Shown here: piece by piece, positions 23,674-34,864 of the stretch | How the letters are laid out: each line of letters begins with the position of its first letter | Numbering within the stretch: position 1 is the stretch's first letter | NCBI GenBank assembly: GCA_951394405.1 | Contig: OX596338.1 | Location: 1,550,001-1,614,000 of the forward strand | Length of the DNA: 64,000 nucleotides | Direction: 5' to 3' | Origin: Coprinellus micaceus | Taxonomy: Eukaryota; Basidiomycota; Agaricomycetes; Agaricales; Psathyrellaceae | Notes under the pieces: model-generated | Seen by the model: only the letters and a program-made list of their open reading frames with translations | Databases searched by the model: none | Told to the model about the DNA's origin: nothing | Program-made: the position numbers and the translations under genes

Positions 23674-24050
23674 TGGAGGATGCCAACGACGTGAATTACG
23701 AAGCGACAACGTACTACGCATCATGAGGTTGGATTCATCATCGGCTTCGGCTACTCCATCAATAGTGGGCGCCTAACCAGACGACGCCAGTAAACGGCGC
23801 TTAATATACGGCACAGTCATATACGGGCGCACAGACTATGCTACGACGCCTATCGTATGGTCATTCCAGGACTTCAAGGTCCGGGGGACTAGGATCCTAG
23901 CAGCCGTACGTGTACCTCACACAGGGTCTAAGCGCGACATACCACTTCTTGTATCAGTCCTCTGCCTTCCTTTCAAATTTCCCAAACCACTGTGCCTGCC
24001 GCGTGCCTCCTCCTCAACTGATCCCAGCTCAACAAGTGCACAGCAGCAAG
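23674..24050. other. Spacer upstream of tRNA-Gly
   Basis: 377 bp without a recognisable gene. It may include the decayed end of the F-box-like fragment. Confidence 0.4.
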
Positions 24051-24121
24051 GCATTAATGGGGTAGTGGTAACCTGGGTCGTTGCCATCGACCCGCCGGGG
24101 GTTCGATTCCCTCTTAATGCA
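24051..24121 (+). tRNA. tRNA-Gly (GCC anticodon)
   Basis: 71-nt cloverleaf. The acceptor stem GCATTAA pairs with TTAATGC, followed by discriminator A at 24121. The D arm has GGTAGTGGTAACC, and the anticodon stem GGTCG/CGACC holds loop TTGCCAT with GCC. The T arm contains the B box GGTTCGATTCC. No intron. Two T5 runs at 24144-24148 and 24152-24156 can serve as Pol III stops. Confidence 0.93.
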
Positions 24122-24535
24122 CTCGTGGCGCTCCTTCACGTCCTTTTTGTCTTTTTCAGGTGTGGTTCAGGCTTTAAGGTTCAGGAATCAGCATCGTCTT
24201 AGGGCCTACTACCTAGGCTCTTGAGTCTTAGCTTTCTCACTTTTAGCTTTCACGTTTCCCCACCTTCTCCTTCTTAATTTAAACCTTCCCTCAGCATCAG
24301 AGCTGACTCCCTTGGACCACTATTTTTGCGGTTCGCTGTCCTCCAAAGCCCCATCGTTCTCCAAACCTTACCCTTAGTATCCGAATTTTCCCTTTTTCTT
24401 GAAGTCTCGAGTCCTACACCCCTCCCGCCATGGGTCATGTGTCTATTGCGAACCAAACGACTTGTTCATACATACTCTTCCTTCACCAGGCTCCGACAGA
24501 CCTATTCAAGACTACAATCGAGAGAACCACCCCAC
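24122..24535. other. Intergenic between tRNA-Gly and OTU1 3' end
   Basis: 414 bp with T-rich stretches; it holds the tRNA terminator and the OTU1 3' UTR. Nothing else recognised. Confidence 0.5.
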
Positions 24536-26097
24536 TCAGTACTCCCCAAACCTCACATGGCCCGTCTCCTCCGCATGCGCCCTTGCTCCCTTCTCGCCTT
24601 TCAAACCTTGGCCGCACTGCTCGCACCGCAAATCGAACGTCGCCGTGTTTGTGAAGGCTTTCTTCTCCCTCAGCGCAGTGGCGAGTTTCTTGGCTGCATT
24701 GAGGATGGAGTCCGAGTCCTCGTTGCCCGGCTTCTGGAAGGGGGCGTCAGCAGGTGTTCTCAGTGTGTCCGCACGCGGCGACCTCTCGGAACACGAGGGA
24801 ATAGGAAGAAAAGGAAACGCAAGCTTACTATCGGGAATACACATTGGTGCCACTCAGCGGGGGCGTCCTCCATGGGCGAAAAAGTGAGGGCGTCGTAGTG
24901 GATGCCGGAGTAGACGAGGAGGCACCTATTATTTCGAGAGTCAGTCGCTTGTTTTCAAAGGGTACCAAAGTAAAGCTCACTGACCGATTTTCAACCTCAC
25001 TCCCCTCAACTCTAAACCTATCTATCCGCCCCGTCTCGACGTCCACCGACGCGACTTCGGTGTTGTAGTGCTTAGCGAGGATGCTCAACTCGATGGCGCC
25101 CCCCCAGCTCGTGGGCTTGGAGATAGTATCAATATACTTGGGCGGGGGCATTCCCAAGATAGCTTCGGACCAGGTGAATGGGTCAGAGGAGATGGCAGAG
25201 GCGACGGCTGGATTTGTAAGGAAATGGGAGGGCATTGGTTAAAGCAAGGCTACACAGAGGACTGTGGGAGAGCGTACTCTTGCGGAGGAGGGGAGCCTTT
25301 GTAATGGACTGCTCGAAGATAAGGGCGAGGCAGGAGAAGAGGCAGGAGTTGTCATCGGGGACGACCTATTCTCGGAGAGTGTGAGTGCGAAGGGTATCGA
25401 GCGACAGGGAGTGAATGCGAAGCGATGGAGAGCGAAGACGTCAGCGCATAGCCACTCTACAGCCGATGGCGGGAGGTACACACCCGATGAACCAACCACC
25501 CCCCATCGACCTCGACACTCTCCACCTCCTTCCCGCTCTTCCTCTTCGGACTCGGTGCCCTCTGCTGCGTCGGCTGCCGTGCAGGTGCGGGTGCAGGCTG
25601 CCTTGCAGCCGAATTCGCAGCAACTTGTGGCCTTACCGAAGACGAAGGCGCCGCTGATGCATTGGACGACTGGGTAGGTCGCGCAGGTGGGTTCAGCCTT
25701 TGTCCTGGGGGCGAACGGGCATTCAAAGCTTGAGCCAGAGAAGCCTTTGGTGGGGATTTGGGAACCTCGGCCCCTCGAGACGAGGACGGGGTGGTCTCTT
25801 GCACGATGAGCTGCTCGCCCGACTTGAGATCTAAGGACGAAAGCGGGAGCTCGGGGACGAGGGTAAGCGGCCGGGGTGGGTATCCTGTCTTCACTATTCA
25901 TTCATGGTAGCCAATTTCAGAAGGGCTTGTACACGGGGAGACTGGGAGAAGCGATACGCACGAGACTGACGAGACGGCAAGATCTCTGAGGCCTTGTAGA
26001 TCTCTTGTTGGAGGTCTTGCACGGTATACGAGGCATCGTCGAGGGGTATCTGCAAGGTTGCGATGCCGTTGGGGTGGCGTAGGCGAATAGGAGCCAT
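24536..26097 (-). CDS. OTU1: OTU-family deubiquitinase OTU1/YOD1
   Basis: Cysteine protease that trims ubiquitin chains on Cdc48/p97 substrates in ER-associated degradation. Six exons (25962-26097, 25484-25893, 25278-25365, 24985-25207, 24829-24925, 24536-24733) join in frame to 383 residues. An N-terminal UBX-like fold (RLRHPNGIATLQIPL to LKSGEQLIVQE) is followed by an Ala/Pro-rich linker. The OTU core has PDDNSCLFS with the catalytic Asp and Cys, then TSWGGAIELSILAKHYNTEV and the catalytic His in YSGIHYDALT. A C2H2-type finger closes the protein (CEQCGQGLKG followed by AHAEETGH), as in YOD1. The catalytic centre is split over three exons. Confidence 0.95.
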
Positions 26098-26727
26098 GTC
26101 TTTCTGTGTTCTTTCGAAGTGGACTTGGATTGGGAAGAAGTCTTTCAGCATACTCCGGGTGCTACGCGTCCCAGGGCCCGGATCACGCACACCCTAGCCG
26201 GGGCCATGCACGCAAATCGCATCATCACCCGGAGGCAAATAGGGGCATCAATGCCGCTTACACCACAAGCGCCCAAGAGTCAGGCCACGTAGCCCGTCTC
26301 ACTCAAAGCGCAGCGGCGAAATGCGGGAAGGAGTGGGACGTCATCAATTCGATTTCAATATTCACTCCCCCTCTCTCGGATAGACTGTACCGTCATGAAC
26401 CCGACCGGATGATTACATTCACGGTCCCAGCCCCGCAAATCGCAGCCCCGAAGTGGATCCCTCCTCGTCATAATTTCGACACCGGCGTCATTCCCCTCTC
26501 TCAACCCCCTTCGCCTGGTCTGCGCACCAACGGATCCTAACTCCAAAATCGAGTATATAAGGCGGGGGGCGAGGGAGGGAAGAGACCAGCAACAGCTTCC
26601 AACTGTACTACCCAAACAACCAAAGGTACCTCATCGACCGACTTCTCTTTCGTTATACCAGAGAGGATTAACACGCCTCCCCCTTGCAGCTTTACCCAAC
26701 CAACCAACCAACCCCAACTCAACAACA
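26098..26727. promoter_or_regulatory. Divergent OTU1 / Hsp9-12 promoter with TATA box and STRE-like sites
   Basis: 630 bp between divergent genes. A TATA box, TATATAA at 26554-26560, lies about 170 bp before the Hsp9/12 start codon. Upstream, CCCCT or its complement AGGGG (stress-response-element core) occurs at 26241-26245, 26368-26372, 26493-26497 and 26506-26510. This is the expected layout for a stress-induced Hsp12-type gene. STRE function in this organism is inferred from yeast. Confidence 0.5.
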
Positions 26728-27060
26728 ATGTCCGACCTCGGCCGTCAATCCTTCACCGACAAGGCTGGCTCCGCCATGAAGGTTCGTCCCCCTCCCTCCT
26801 TTTATTTCGCTAAATCCACGGCTAACTTTTCACCTCCTCGCCCTACTCAGCCCGACTCCCAGAAAGGGATCTTCGAACAAGCCGGCGACGCTATCAAGGG
26901 CAAGTCCGACTCCGCCGCCTCCTCCATGCAGCCCCAGTCCCAGAAGTCCACCACCCAGAAGGTTGGTGACACCTTCTCTGGAAACCAGAACGAGGGCACC
27001 GACCAGAGGGGCATGATGGATAAGGCGAAGGACGCCATGGGTCTGGGTGACCGCCAGTAG
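26728..27060 (+). CDS. Hsp9/Hsp12-family small stress protein
   Basis: Small, hydrophilic, largely unfolded protein of the Hsp12/Hsp9 family, which coats membranes and accumulates in stress and stationary phase. Exons 26728-26781 and 26851-27060 flank a 69-nt intron (GTTCGT..CTCAG) and give 87 residues. Family features are the opening MSDLGRQSFTDKAGSAMKPD, the repeated amphipathic GDAIKGKSDSAASS, and the C-terminal MMDKAKDAMGLGD. The intron is a multiple of three with no stop codon, so an unspliced transcript would encode 23 extra residues. The family match ends exactly at the splice sites, so the spliced form is the main product. Confidence 0.93.
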   Translation: MSDLGRQSFTDKAGSAMKVRPPPSFYFAKSTANFSPPRPTQPDSQKGIFEQAGDAIKGKSDSAASSMQPQSQKSTTQKVGDTFSGNQNEGTDQRGMMDKAKDAMGLGDRQ

Positions 27061-27255
27061 ATTTCGAGTTTTATGGGACTATGTTTCATACCAGCCAAAC
27101 AGTTGTATTTGTATCCCCCACCATCCCCCGCGTTGTGTAATCATATCGAACGATGTTAACCCCCGAGCATTGCGCATGGTTCCTATCAAGTTGCCCATTC
27201 CCCCGTTCCTTCCCCTCCCTCTTAGCTCTCCCCTTAACGTTATTCCCGTGCCCGC

Positions 27256-27858
27256 TCACCCCCTCCATCCTCCCAACTTCTCCTCACACGGTACCGCGAG
27301 ATAACGGGTCAGAAATTCAGACTCCTCCGATCCAGAGCCGTATCCGATTCCAAGCGGCTCGTACACATACACTATAGTACCTACAAACCGAGTGACCAGT
27401 GAAAGTATTTTGCAGGGTTCCACGCCGACAAAAGGTCCAACAGTCTGACGTGAGCCTGAGAGATAGGCAGGCAGACCGTATTCGCTAGCACTCGATAGGA
27501 CACGAGCACTCAATCCCCAGCTTCCTTTGGAACCTACTAGCGCCGCGAGAGCCGCACACTCCGCCACATAATTCTTCCAGAGGCTCGAGGTCCAGTGCAT
27601 GACCGGAGGGACCGCCCGGGTGGTGATAGTGAATGTCTCGTGTGACCCTGTGGGACCTCTGGTCTCTGGAGCTGTAGAGTAGAATGGTGTTGAGCGGAAA
27701 GTTGGAAGGTCGCGTAGCAGAAGGGGTGAAACGTACCTTGGACTATCACTGTAGGAAGGTTTCTGGCTATGCGAGCAACGCCCGCGACACCAGGCGAAAG
27801 CGAAGCGTGGTTATCCTGGAGCAAGAGTCTCCCAGTTAATGCCTCAACACCCAAACGT
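27256..27858 (-). other. Unassigned coding-like exons (orphan fragment)
   Basis: Two minus-strand segments join in frame through a typical intron (GTACGT..CTACAG, about 27687 to 27735). The upstream segment reads GRLLLQDNHASLSPGVAGV and continues RIARNLPTVIVQ. The downstream one runs through THETFTITTRAVPP-like sequence and VMHWTSSLWKNYVAECAALAA, to RFVGTIVYVYEPLG. The composition looks like a real protein, but I find no start codon: the upstream frame runs into the last exon of the neighbouring DUF6534 gene. It could be the remainder of a disrupted gene or an unannotated 3' extension. I do not recognise the family. Confidence 0.3.
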
Positions 27859-29649
27859 TCAAACAGCCAACATACCGTGTGTGTCACTCGTACTTGCCCT
27901 CTCGGACGTCTCACTCGCGCTCGTACCCCCCGACTTTCGCCTCCCCAGACGAACGAGATCCTCATCTCGATGTACCTCCGTAACTCTCGATACCAGGAAT
28001 GCCTTCGGCGGACTCGGTACCTTCTGCTCCCCTTCCTTCTTTCTCCCTTTCCTTTTTTTGAACCCCAAAATCCCGCCTCCGCCTCCATTGAGCCCATCGG
28101 AATCACTCCCAGCGCAGTGCGTGCGTAAAACTTTCTTTGTGGGAGCGGTGAGGCGGTACAAGGCGCTTGAACGCTGGGTTGAGAAGGATACCGCGCGAGA
28201 CTCAGACTCGGTCCCGACGTCCAGGTCGCGAAACCCCGCGGCTTCCTCTTCCCTCAGGCTGCTCGACCCGCCAGTGGATGTATCTGCGCTGCGAGTCCGT
28301 CCTCGCCCGTTGAGAGCTGCTAATAGGACGTTCGCGTACCTGTGGATTCGTCCATCGTTAGGACACCGTGACTAGCAACGGAACTACACTCTTACAATCC
28401 TCCAATGACGAATTGGCTGGTAGCAAGATACCACGGTGAGTCGAGGTTTGAACCTATAAAGAGGACGGCGGTACGTACAAGGCGACGTGAATGTTGTCCT
28501 GTGGGCGGGTGATATAGAACGCGAGGTTCAATGCAGCACAGAGAGTAGTGACAGCTCCATTCTCCACGGCATGGAAAATCAACGAGTTGAGAAGCCTCTT
28601 CGTTGTCGACAGATCTGTCTGAGCCTTAAAGTCTAGAAGCTACGTATTATAGAACAACGGCGAGTGAGTAAAGAGTCATGGCCCGCAGTGCATGTAACTC
28701 ACAATGAAGATCATAGATATCGTGATGAGGGTATCGCAGGCCAAGCCCGCCGAGAGGTATAGTGTTATCGACAACCTCAGACGTCCCAAGAAGTCCGCCT
28801 GCCGGCCAATCTCAACGAACTAGGGGTAGAATGAGCACCATTGTGACATTCCTCTGAATAAGTGCGGTCCATACCCTGGCGGACACGGCGAACCCCGCCG
28901 ACATATGCAAAAGGGCAAGCTGAACAGGGCTCAGCTAATCTTGAGGGGGACGGTAGAGAAGGACACTTACACTGACAATAGTAGCTGGTATGGTGTATCG
29001 GATGCATCTGTATCGTTTCCGAGCGAGTCTGGTAATTCGCCTAGATCAAAGCCTTGGATTCAGAACCAACAAAGTGAGGCTCCAGTATTAGGGCTCACCA
29101 GGCGAAGAAGCACTGAACCAAACACGCTGTTATCCCGTTCAAGGCGGAGGTTGCAGGTGCAGTAACTGGTGCTATCAAGCGCAGTGCTGGGTTCTCAATT
29201 CCGAGGACGAGATCCCGCCAGGCGTTCAGCGATACGAAGACGACGTTGGTAACGAACGCTGCGGTAACCAGAGCGACTTTGACGAGGTTCAGGGAAGAAA
29301 AGCTGAGAATAATTGGACGAGGTACACATACCAACAATATGGAGTTGCGTCCGAGCAGTGGCTATAGTATCATTTGTCAAGTAGTAAACTATAATCAGTT
29401 AGTTCGATGAGTAGTGCGTAACGCATAGACTCTGCCTCGAGACGTACAAAGTTGGACTAGGTACCCCCCGAGCAAGAGATAGAGTATCAGTGCCCCTACG
29501 AGCTGAACGGCTGTAGGTTCAAAAATACAGGCAATGAAATCTTGAGGCGACTCACAAAAGGTCCAAGCCTATTTCGGCGAAGGCACTAATCAGCATATCG
29601 TCCACAGCTTGGCTCAATCAACCTACAGAACCCCAATTCCAGGTGCCAT
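27859..29649 (-). CDS. DUF6534-type seven-TM membrane protein, copy A
   Basis: Fungal integral membrane family of unknown function. Eleven exons join in frame to 399 residues: 29627-29649, 29556-29568, 29448-29502, 29332-29388, 29099-29276, 28971-29040, 28875-28919, 28703-28798, 28479-28639, 28396-28416, 27859-28339. Seven hydrophobic segments are visible, beginning LVGALILYLLLGGYLVQL. Others are ALVTAAFVTNVVFVSLNAW, LNGITACLVQCFFAW and LYLSAGLACDTLITISMIFI. The domain ends at GLYANVLLAALNGRGR. The cytoplasmic tail is longer than in the sister copies and has a poly-Gly run and a Lys/Arg cluster, then AFLVSRVTEVHRDEDLV. Internal exon sizes are identical to copies B and C, so it is a clear paralogue. 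Copy B lies 549 bp upstream in the same direction. Confidence 0.85.
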
Positions 29650-30197
29650 CTTTCCCCGACCCTAGTGGACTATGTTTCGTGAGGCCCAACGCGTCGAATA
29701 GCGAGCTGCGGGGGAAAGTGGGCAGATGGCTTTTCAAGGGAGTCTCGCCATACGAGTGGGCTTGGAGTGGGCGCAATTAGCACTTGGCGAGAGTGTGGTG
29801 GCTATGTGGGGAAAGCGTCAGACCCATACCCCACTCTCCCGATCGACGAGCACAAACTGGTACCGAGGCCCACGTTTGTGAGACATCCAGCGCCCTGGCA
29901 TTCCCAGACGGGAAAGTTGGACAAGGACCAAGATTCCGCCTTTGCACTGACCATGGCTTGTGTAGAAAAGGTAGAACAGATTCTCTGCGTAGTATTTATT
30001 CTTGTTTTCGAGTTGATGCCATTGTGATGCGAGGTTAGAGTTGTGGGCGCCAACGAACCTCCCAACGCATGGAAGTACAGGCTATACGCCTAGAAAATAT
30101 ACATGGAGTTGCAAAGGTCGCACTGGATCGAAGGGTAACATATAGGGAGCAAGGCAAATGGTAGCCCTAACTTTGATTGAAAACCGTTTCTACCTTT
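29650..30197. other. Spacer between tandem DUF6534 copies A and B
   Basis: 548 bp containing the promoter of copy A and the 3' UTR of copy B. An 86-codon + strand frame crosses it but resembles nothing known. Confidence 0.5.
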
Positions 30198-31932
30198 TTA
30201 GTGGGCCAAGGTGCTGGAACCTCCCGACAGTGGTCTGCCCAGCACATCGAAATACCCAGACGTTGGCCGACTCATGATATCCTCGCCCCGATATACCTCC
30301 GTCGCTGTGGGTGCGCGGAATGTAGGTGACGGACTTCTTGACTTATCCCGCCGTTTCCTTCCTAACCGAAAGACCCCTGGGCGATCCCTAAGTCCATCGT
30401 CGCCTTCTGTTTTCGCCCGCATCTTGGGGGCGGTAAGGCTGTATAGGGCGCTGCGAGGGTTCGAGTCTGTGGAAAAGACTGCACTAGCTTCGCGCCCCAT
30501 ATCGCAGAATGCGATCTTTCCACCAGTCGAGCTGCTAGGCGCTGTATCTGTGCCCCGGCGCCCTCGGCCGTTGAGGTTTGCGAGTAGGACATTGGCGTAT
30601 CTGCAGAGCCCATGTGAACATCTTAAACAGGCTCAACGGTACATATCGATTCATTGCGTACAGCCTGCCGATGATAAATTGACTAGGAAAACGGAGGAGA
30701 ATGGTGAGTCAGGGCGATGTGTGCAAAGTGGGAGAACATACAAGGTGAACTGGATAGCGTCCTGTGGGCGGCCGATATAGAACGCAAGGTTCAGTGCAGC
30801 ACAGACGGTTGTGATTGCCCCATTTTCCACTGCATGGAATATCAACCAGTTAAGAAGTCGCTTTGTTGTCGACAATTCCGTGGCGGCCTTGAAGTTCAAT
30901 AGCTATTGATAACCAGGTCAGCATGCCGGGCCTGGGTTTACGCACTTGCAACCGCAGAGCGGCCAATGACAATGACCCACAATGTAAATCATAGATATGG
31001 TGATGAGGGAATCACAGGCCAAGCTCGCCGATAGGTATAGGGTTACGGGGAGCTTCAGTCGATACACGAGCACAAACTGCCGATGGAGCTGCAGGAACTA
31101 TCGAGGACATGAGCATCCCCTATCACTTCCTGGAGCAGCTGAGCGTTCTACGTACCTTGGCGCCCGTAGCGCACGCCGCCGATAACTGTAAAAGCGCGAT
31201 CTGTTCGGTAGTTAGCACCTTTGACCCAAGAAAGAGTCCCCGGCCACGTACAGCGACGACAAGGGGTGGTATGGTATATCGGACCCATTTGAATCCCGTC
31301 CCACTGAGTCTGGTAATTCTCCTATAAAGCCTCGCGTTCAACACTGCCCAATACCACACCTTGCTGGAACTCACCATGCAAAAAAGCACTGCACGAAACA
31401 CGCCGTTACCCCGTTCAAGATGGGGGTCCCGATTGAAGTGGCTGGTGGTATTAGTATAAGATCGGGGCGTTTGACACCGCCAACGAGAACCCGCCAACTG
31501 CTCAGCGTTATGAACACCATGTTGGTGACTTCCGATACGGTAACTAATCCCACTTTGAGGCGCCCTATTAGTAAACCAAACGGGATGCAGATAGGTGAGC
31601 TTTACCAAGGATATGAAGTTGGGTCCGAGCGGCAGGTATACAGTCGTTTAGTGCATAATGATCTGCAAGCGATGGCGTGGTCGTCAGCGAGCGAGCCCAA
31701 CACAAGGTCAAGGGTCAACAAAGCCAGACGTACACAGTTGAACCATGTATACTCCAAATAACGTATACGCGGTCAACACTCCAATAAGCTGAATTGTAAT
31801 TAGTTGACGAACAGCCCGCCAAACTTGAGGAAACGTACGACGGGACCAAGCCTATAGTAGCAGCGACAGCATCAATAAGCACAGTACGGACGCCTTGGCT
31901 GGAGCAACGTACAGAACAGCAAATTGGGTCAT
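30198..31932 (-). CDS. DUF6534-type seven-TM membrane protein, copy B
   Basis: Eleven exons join in frame to 372 residues: 31913-31932, 31839-31851, 31734-31788, 31606-31662, 31375-31552, 31252-31321, 31156-31200, 30981-31076, 30742-30902, 30662-30682, 30198-30600. Hydrophobic segments include LIGVLTAYTLFGVYMVQL, LVTVSEVTNMVFITL, LYLSASLACDSLITISMIYI and NWLIFHAVENGAITTVCAAL. The tail reads ANLNGRGRRGTDT, then STDSNPRSALYSLTAPKMR and MSRPTSGY. Exons 2-5 and 7-11 have the same length as in copy C, and the tails of B and C are clearly closest to each other. Function is unknown. The seven-TM layout allows a receptor or sensor role, but nothing in the sequence proves it. Confidence 0.85.
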
Positions 31933-32692
31933 CTTTCCCCGAGCTCGCTGTGTCTCAAATGGTGTTATGCTTCGTATGATCCAGCTGGGATGGTGAACTG
32001 AAGCAAACGCAGTAGAGTTACTTCCAGAGCCTTCTCGCCATTCGAGTGGAGGTGATTTATCGCGAGGTTGAGCTTGGCAAGGGGTGGTGGGGAGGTAGGA
32101 AGGGTAACAAGAGCAATCGAGTCGTGTAACCCCCGCCGATCGCAGTGAGCGCAATCGGCGCCGAGGCCATAAAGAGAACACTTGAGACATTCGCGAGCCG
32201 GTCAGACCTCCCTCCATTCGCAGTCGCCGTCGGGATCGTAGATTCACCGAGTTGAGTGGTGCATGAGCGCAATTTTGAAGGTGAATGTATGTTGGTAGCA
32301 CAGAACCAAGACGCTACGAAATGGTTACACTCCGAGCAACGCCCAGAGGCCAGATTCTCCTTCGCCGTGCTGGCAGGGCCGATGTATGACTCCGACTCCA
32401 TATGCGAGCTTCCTGCTATATACCGTGGGTGGTTTGAGGGGGGGCCTCCTTAGCAGTGTTAGAGTCCATCGCAGCTGTTCCTTGGAAAGAGACTCGGCCC
32501 GGGAGAAGCGAAGTCAATGAGCCCCTATCTGTCCGACTCGCATCACAAATCACATGACCTATCGCGTCCGTGATTGGCTCGGCCACAGACCGTGCAGGAC
32601 TCGCTTTGACTCTTCTGTCACTTCCTCCACCTTCTCTCCCTCCTCCCCAACTCTGCCCTCTCTTTCGCTCACGACCGCGACGAACTGCTGCT
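31933..32692. other. Divergent spacer, DUF6534 copy B / CHMP7-like gene
   Basis: 760 bp with both promoters. A minus-strand frame starting at 32401 opens MESESYIGPASTAKEN but I cannot build a gene from it. Pyrimidine-rich sequence precedes the CHMP7-like start. Confidence 0.4.
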
Positions 32693-34515
32693 ATGTCTCG
32701 ACTCGGCTCAATCCCATCCACACCTTCGCCTTCTACTGCGTCTCCAGCACCTGCAACGCCCGTGCAAAGCCTGTCCTCATGGTCCTCAACTTCTCCAACG
32801 AGGCTGCAGGCCCTATACTCTGATTTTTCTCGGCAGAAGTCGTCCAATCCAGCGAGTTTCCAGGCGAATGTTGAGTGGTGGCGGAGGGCGTTGGATGAGG
32901 TCGTTAGAACAGGGCTCCAAGACATGTCCAGTGGAAAACTGGGAACAGGGAAGAGTCGACTGGTGTTACATGCAAATTCGAGTTTACTGGAGCAGCTGAA
33001 AGTCCCGAAAGCTGGAAAACCATTAGCACTCGGGGCTGTCCTTGTGCGTCTGTTGCCTCACCCTTCCTGGATAACACTAACTGCGTATTTGCACCAGTAA
33101 AGTCTGACTTGCACACCTCGCGCTCCTTCTACCCCCTGGACGAGTTCCTCTCCCTCAAGTACTCGCTCTACTCCACGTCATCTCTTCCCGTGCGCATTGC
33201 CTCCTACGTCGTGGGCAAGCCTCTGTGGTGGGCCCTTGAGCAGATGGGGATCACTGGCGAGGAGGGTGTCCTGAGCTCACGAGTCCACCACCATAAAGGG
33301 ACAGCATGGCACGGCGACTATGTCATTGTAAGTCTGGTGGAGGCTGCCGCTGAGAGAGTGCTTGAAGCGCAGAGGAATCACAGTGCCGCTGGCCTTGCGG
33401 GCACACTGTACAGTGTGGAGGGGTTCCGGAGGGCGTTTGGGAGTCTGGTTATGGGGGAGGAGACGGAAGGGAGTACCATGGGCGAACAGGACGCAAGGGT
33501 CTTGCTGAAGTTCCTGGAGAGGGATCGGGAAGTTGTGGTAGTTGACAAAGACGTAAGTGCCTCTTCAGCATTCGTATGGGCCAACCACTGCAACTCGAGT
33601 GCTCCTTGGCAAGTCTAGTAAAGTATGGGTCCTCAGTGCTGGGACCCGAGCTCGAAGTCTTGCTTTCTCCCCACTAGGACTAGATCTAAGTGACTCATTA
33701 AAACCCTTCATCGCTAGGTGGTTAAATTCGTGACCGAATACGCACCTCCCGAAGAGCGGGTCATCACGCCCGTCGACAGGGGTCTTCTCGAGCTAAAGGA
33801 CGCCGTAGCGAACATGCACACGCAGGTCGATGCAATTCAGGCTAGGATCGACCAGTACGTTTTCTATCATTCCGGCCACGGCCAGCGGTATACTAACATC
33901 TCTCACTCCCTCCTTCTCTCTGAACCCAGGTGTACGAAACATGCCTCCGAGGCGCTGGCCAAGGACCGGAAAGCCCATGCGCTGAGCTACAATAGGTCAA
34001 GGAAGCAGTTGCAAGAAGTATTATCCAAACGGCTGGGATCTTTGGCCACGCTTGAATCTACCCTTATCACGGTCGAGGCGGCTGCGGGAGACGTCGAGGT
34101 ATGCATCACATCCTTTCATTTCCTTTCTGCTATGAAGTCACTAACCGCGACCACTCTGTAGATCATGAAATCCTACGAATCTTCCACCACAACTCTCAAA
34201 GCCATACTCTCACACCCGTCCCTCCAACGCGAGAGTGTCGACAAGACCCTCGAAGCACTCGCTGAGGCAAACGCCGATGCACACGAACTCGATAATTCTA
34301 TACGCATTGCGGGTGATCTAGCACTTGGTGTCGACGAGAGTGTGGATGAGGACGAGGTCGAGGCAGAGTGGGCGGAGCTCGTCAAACAAATGAGCGCGGA
34401 TGAGAAGAGCGGAGTGGAAAGTAGGTTAGGTGACGAGGCGTTGAAGGTGCCAACTGGTGTCCCACATGAAAGGGCTGCGCGGATGGAGGGTGGGGTTGCG
34501 GTACCCTCAACGTGA
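32693..34515 (+). CDS. CHMP7/Chm7-like ESCRT protein with Snf7 domain
   Basis: ESCRT-II/III hybrid family; Chm7/CHMP7 recruits ESCRT-III to the nuclear envelope for sealing and quality control. Five exons (32693-33043, 33103-33552, 33718-33854, 33930-34098, 34162-34515) join in frame to 486 residues. The N-terminal half is helical and winged-helix-like (FYPLDEFLSLKYSLY, KPLWWALEQMG). The C-terminal half has the basic and acidic helices of Snf7 proteins: VDRGLLELKDAVANMHTQV, then SRKQLQEVLSKRLGSLATLE. It ends in an acidic region with DEDEVEAEWAEL, like a MIM-type helix. Acceptor TAAAG at 33102 was chosen because the earlier CAG at 33097 opens directly on a stop codon. Intron 2 (165 nt) is about three times the local norm. 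Confidence 0.85.
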
Positions 34516-34864
34516 ACAGCTTTGAGCCAAGTAGAGACGGACTCACCGCCTTCGCCGGCATGATGCGCTTCCTGTCCGCCTTTCCATTTCTCTACCTTCC
34601 TGTGCATACCACTGACCTAATTCACTCATGTGTCTAAACCCTCTCTGGCCCATTCGATCTCGATGCTGTGAAGTTTCACTCCCTAGGAGGACGCGAACCT
34701 ACTGGGCGACTCCTTAATGATCAACTAGTACGCTGCCGAAACAAAAATTATGATACGTGACGGAAGTGGTAACTAATATCGAGCTACTAACACTGCAAGT
34801 CATACACTACCCGATCGGCGGAGCACAGGCCAAGTTTAATCCCAGCATCCGCGGAGGGGGTGTC
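34516..34864. other. Intergenic, convergent 3' regions
   Basis: 349 bp between converging stop codons; nothing beyond 3' UTR sequence recognised. Confidence 0.5.

Noticed and set aside
28441..28480. tRNA-like B box (GGTTCAAACC) on the minus strand
   Set aside because: It lies in intron 10 side sequence of DUF6534 copy A and has no acceptor stem, D arm or anticodon arm around it.
33301..33355. Possible intron with GTAAGT donor in the CHMP7-like gene
   Set aside because: The frame reads through as an amphipathic helix (LVEAAAERVLEAQRNHS) that fits the protein; removing it would delete conserved-looking sequence.
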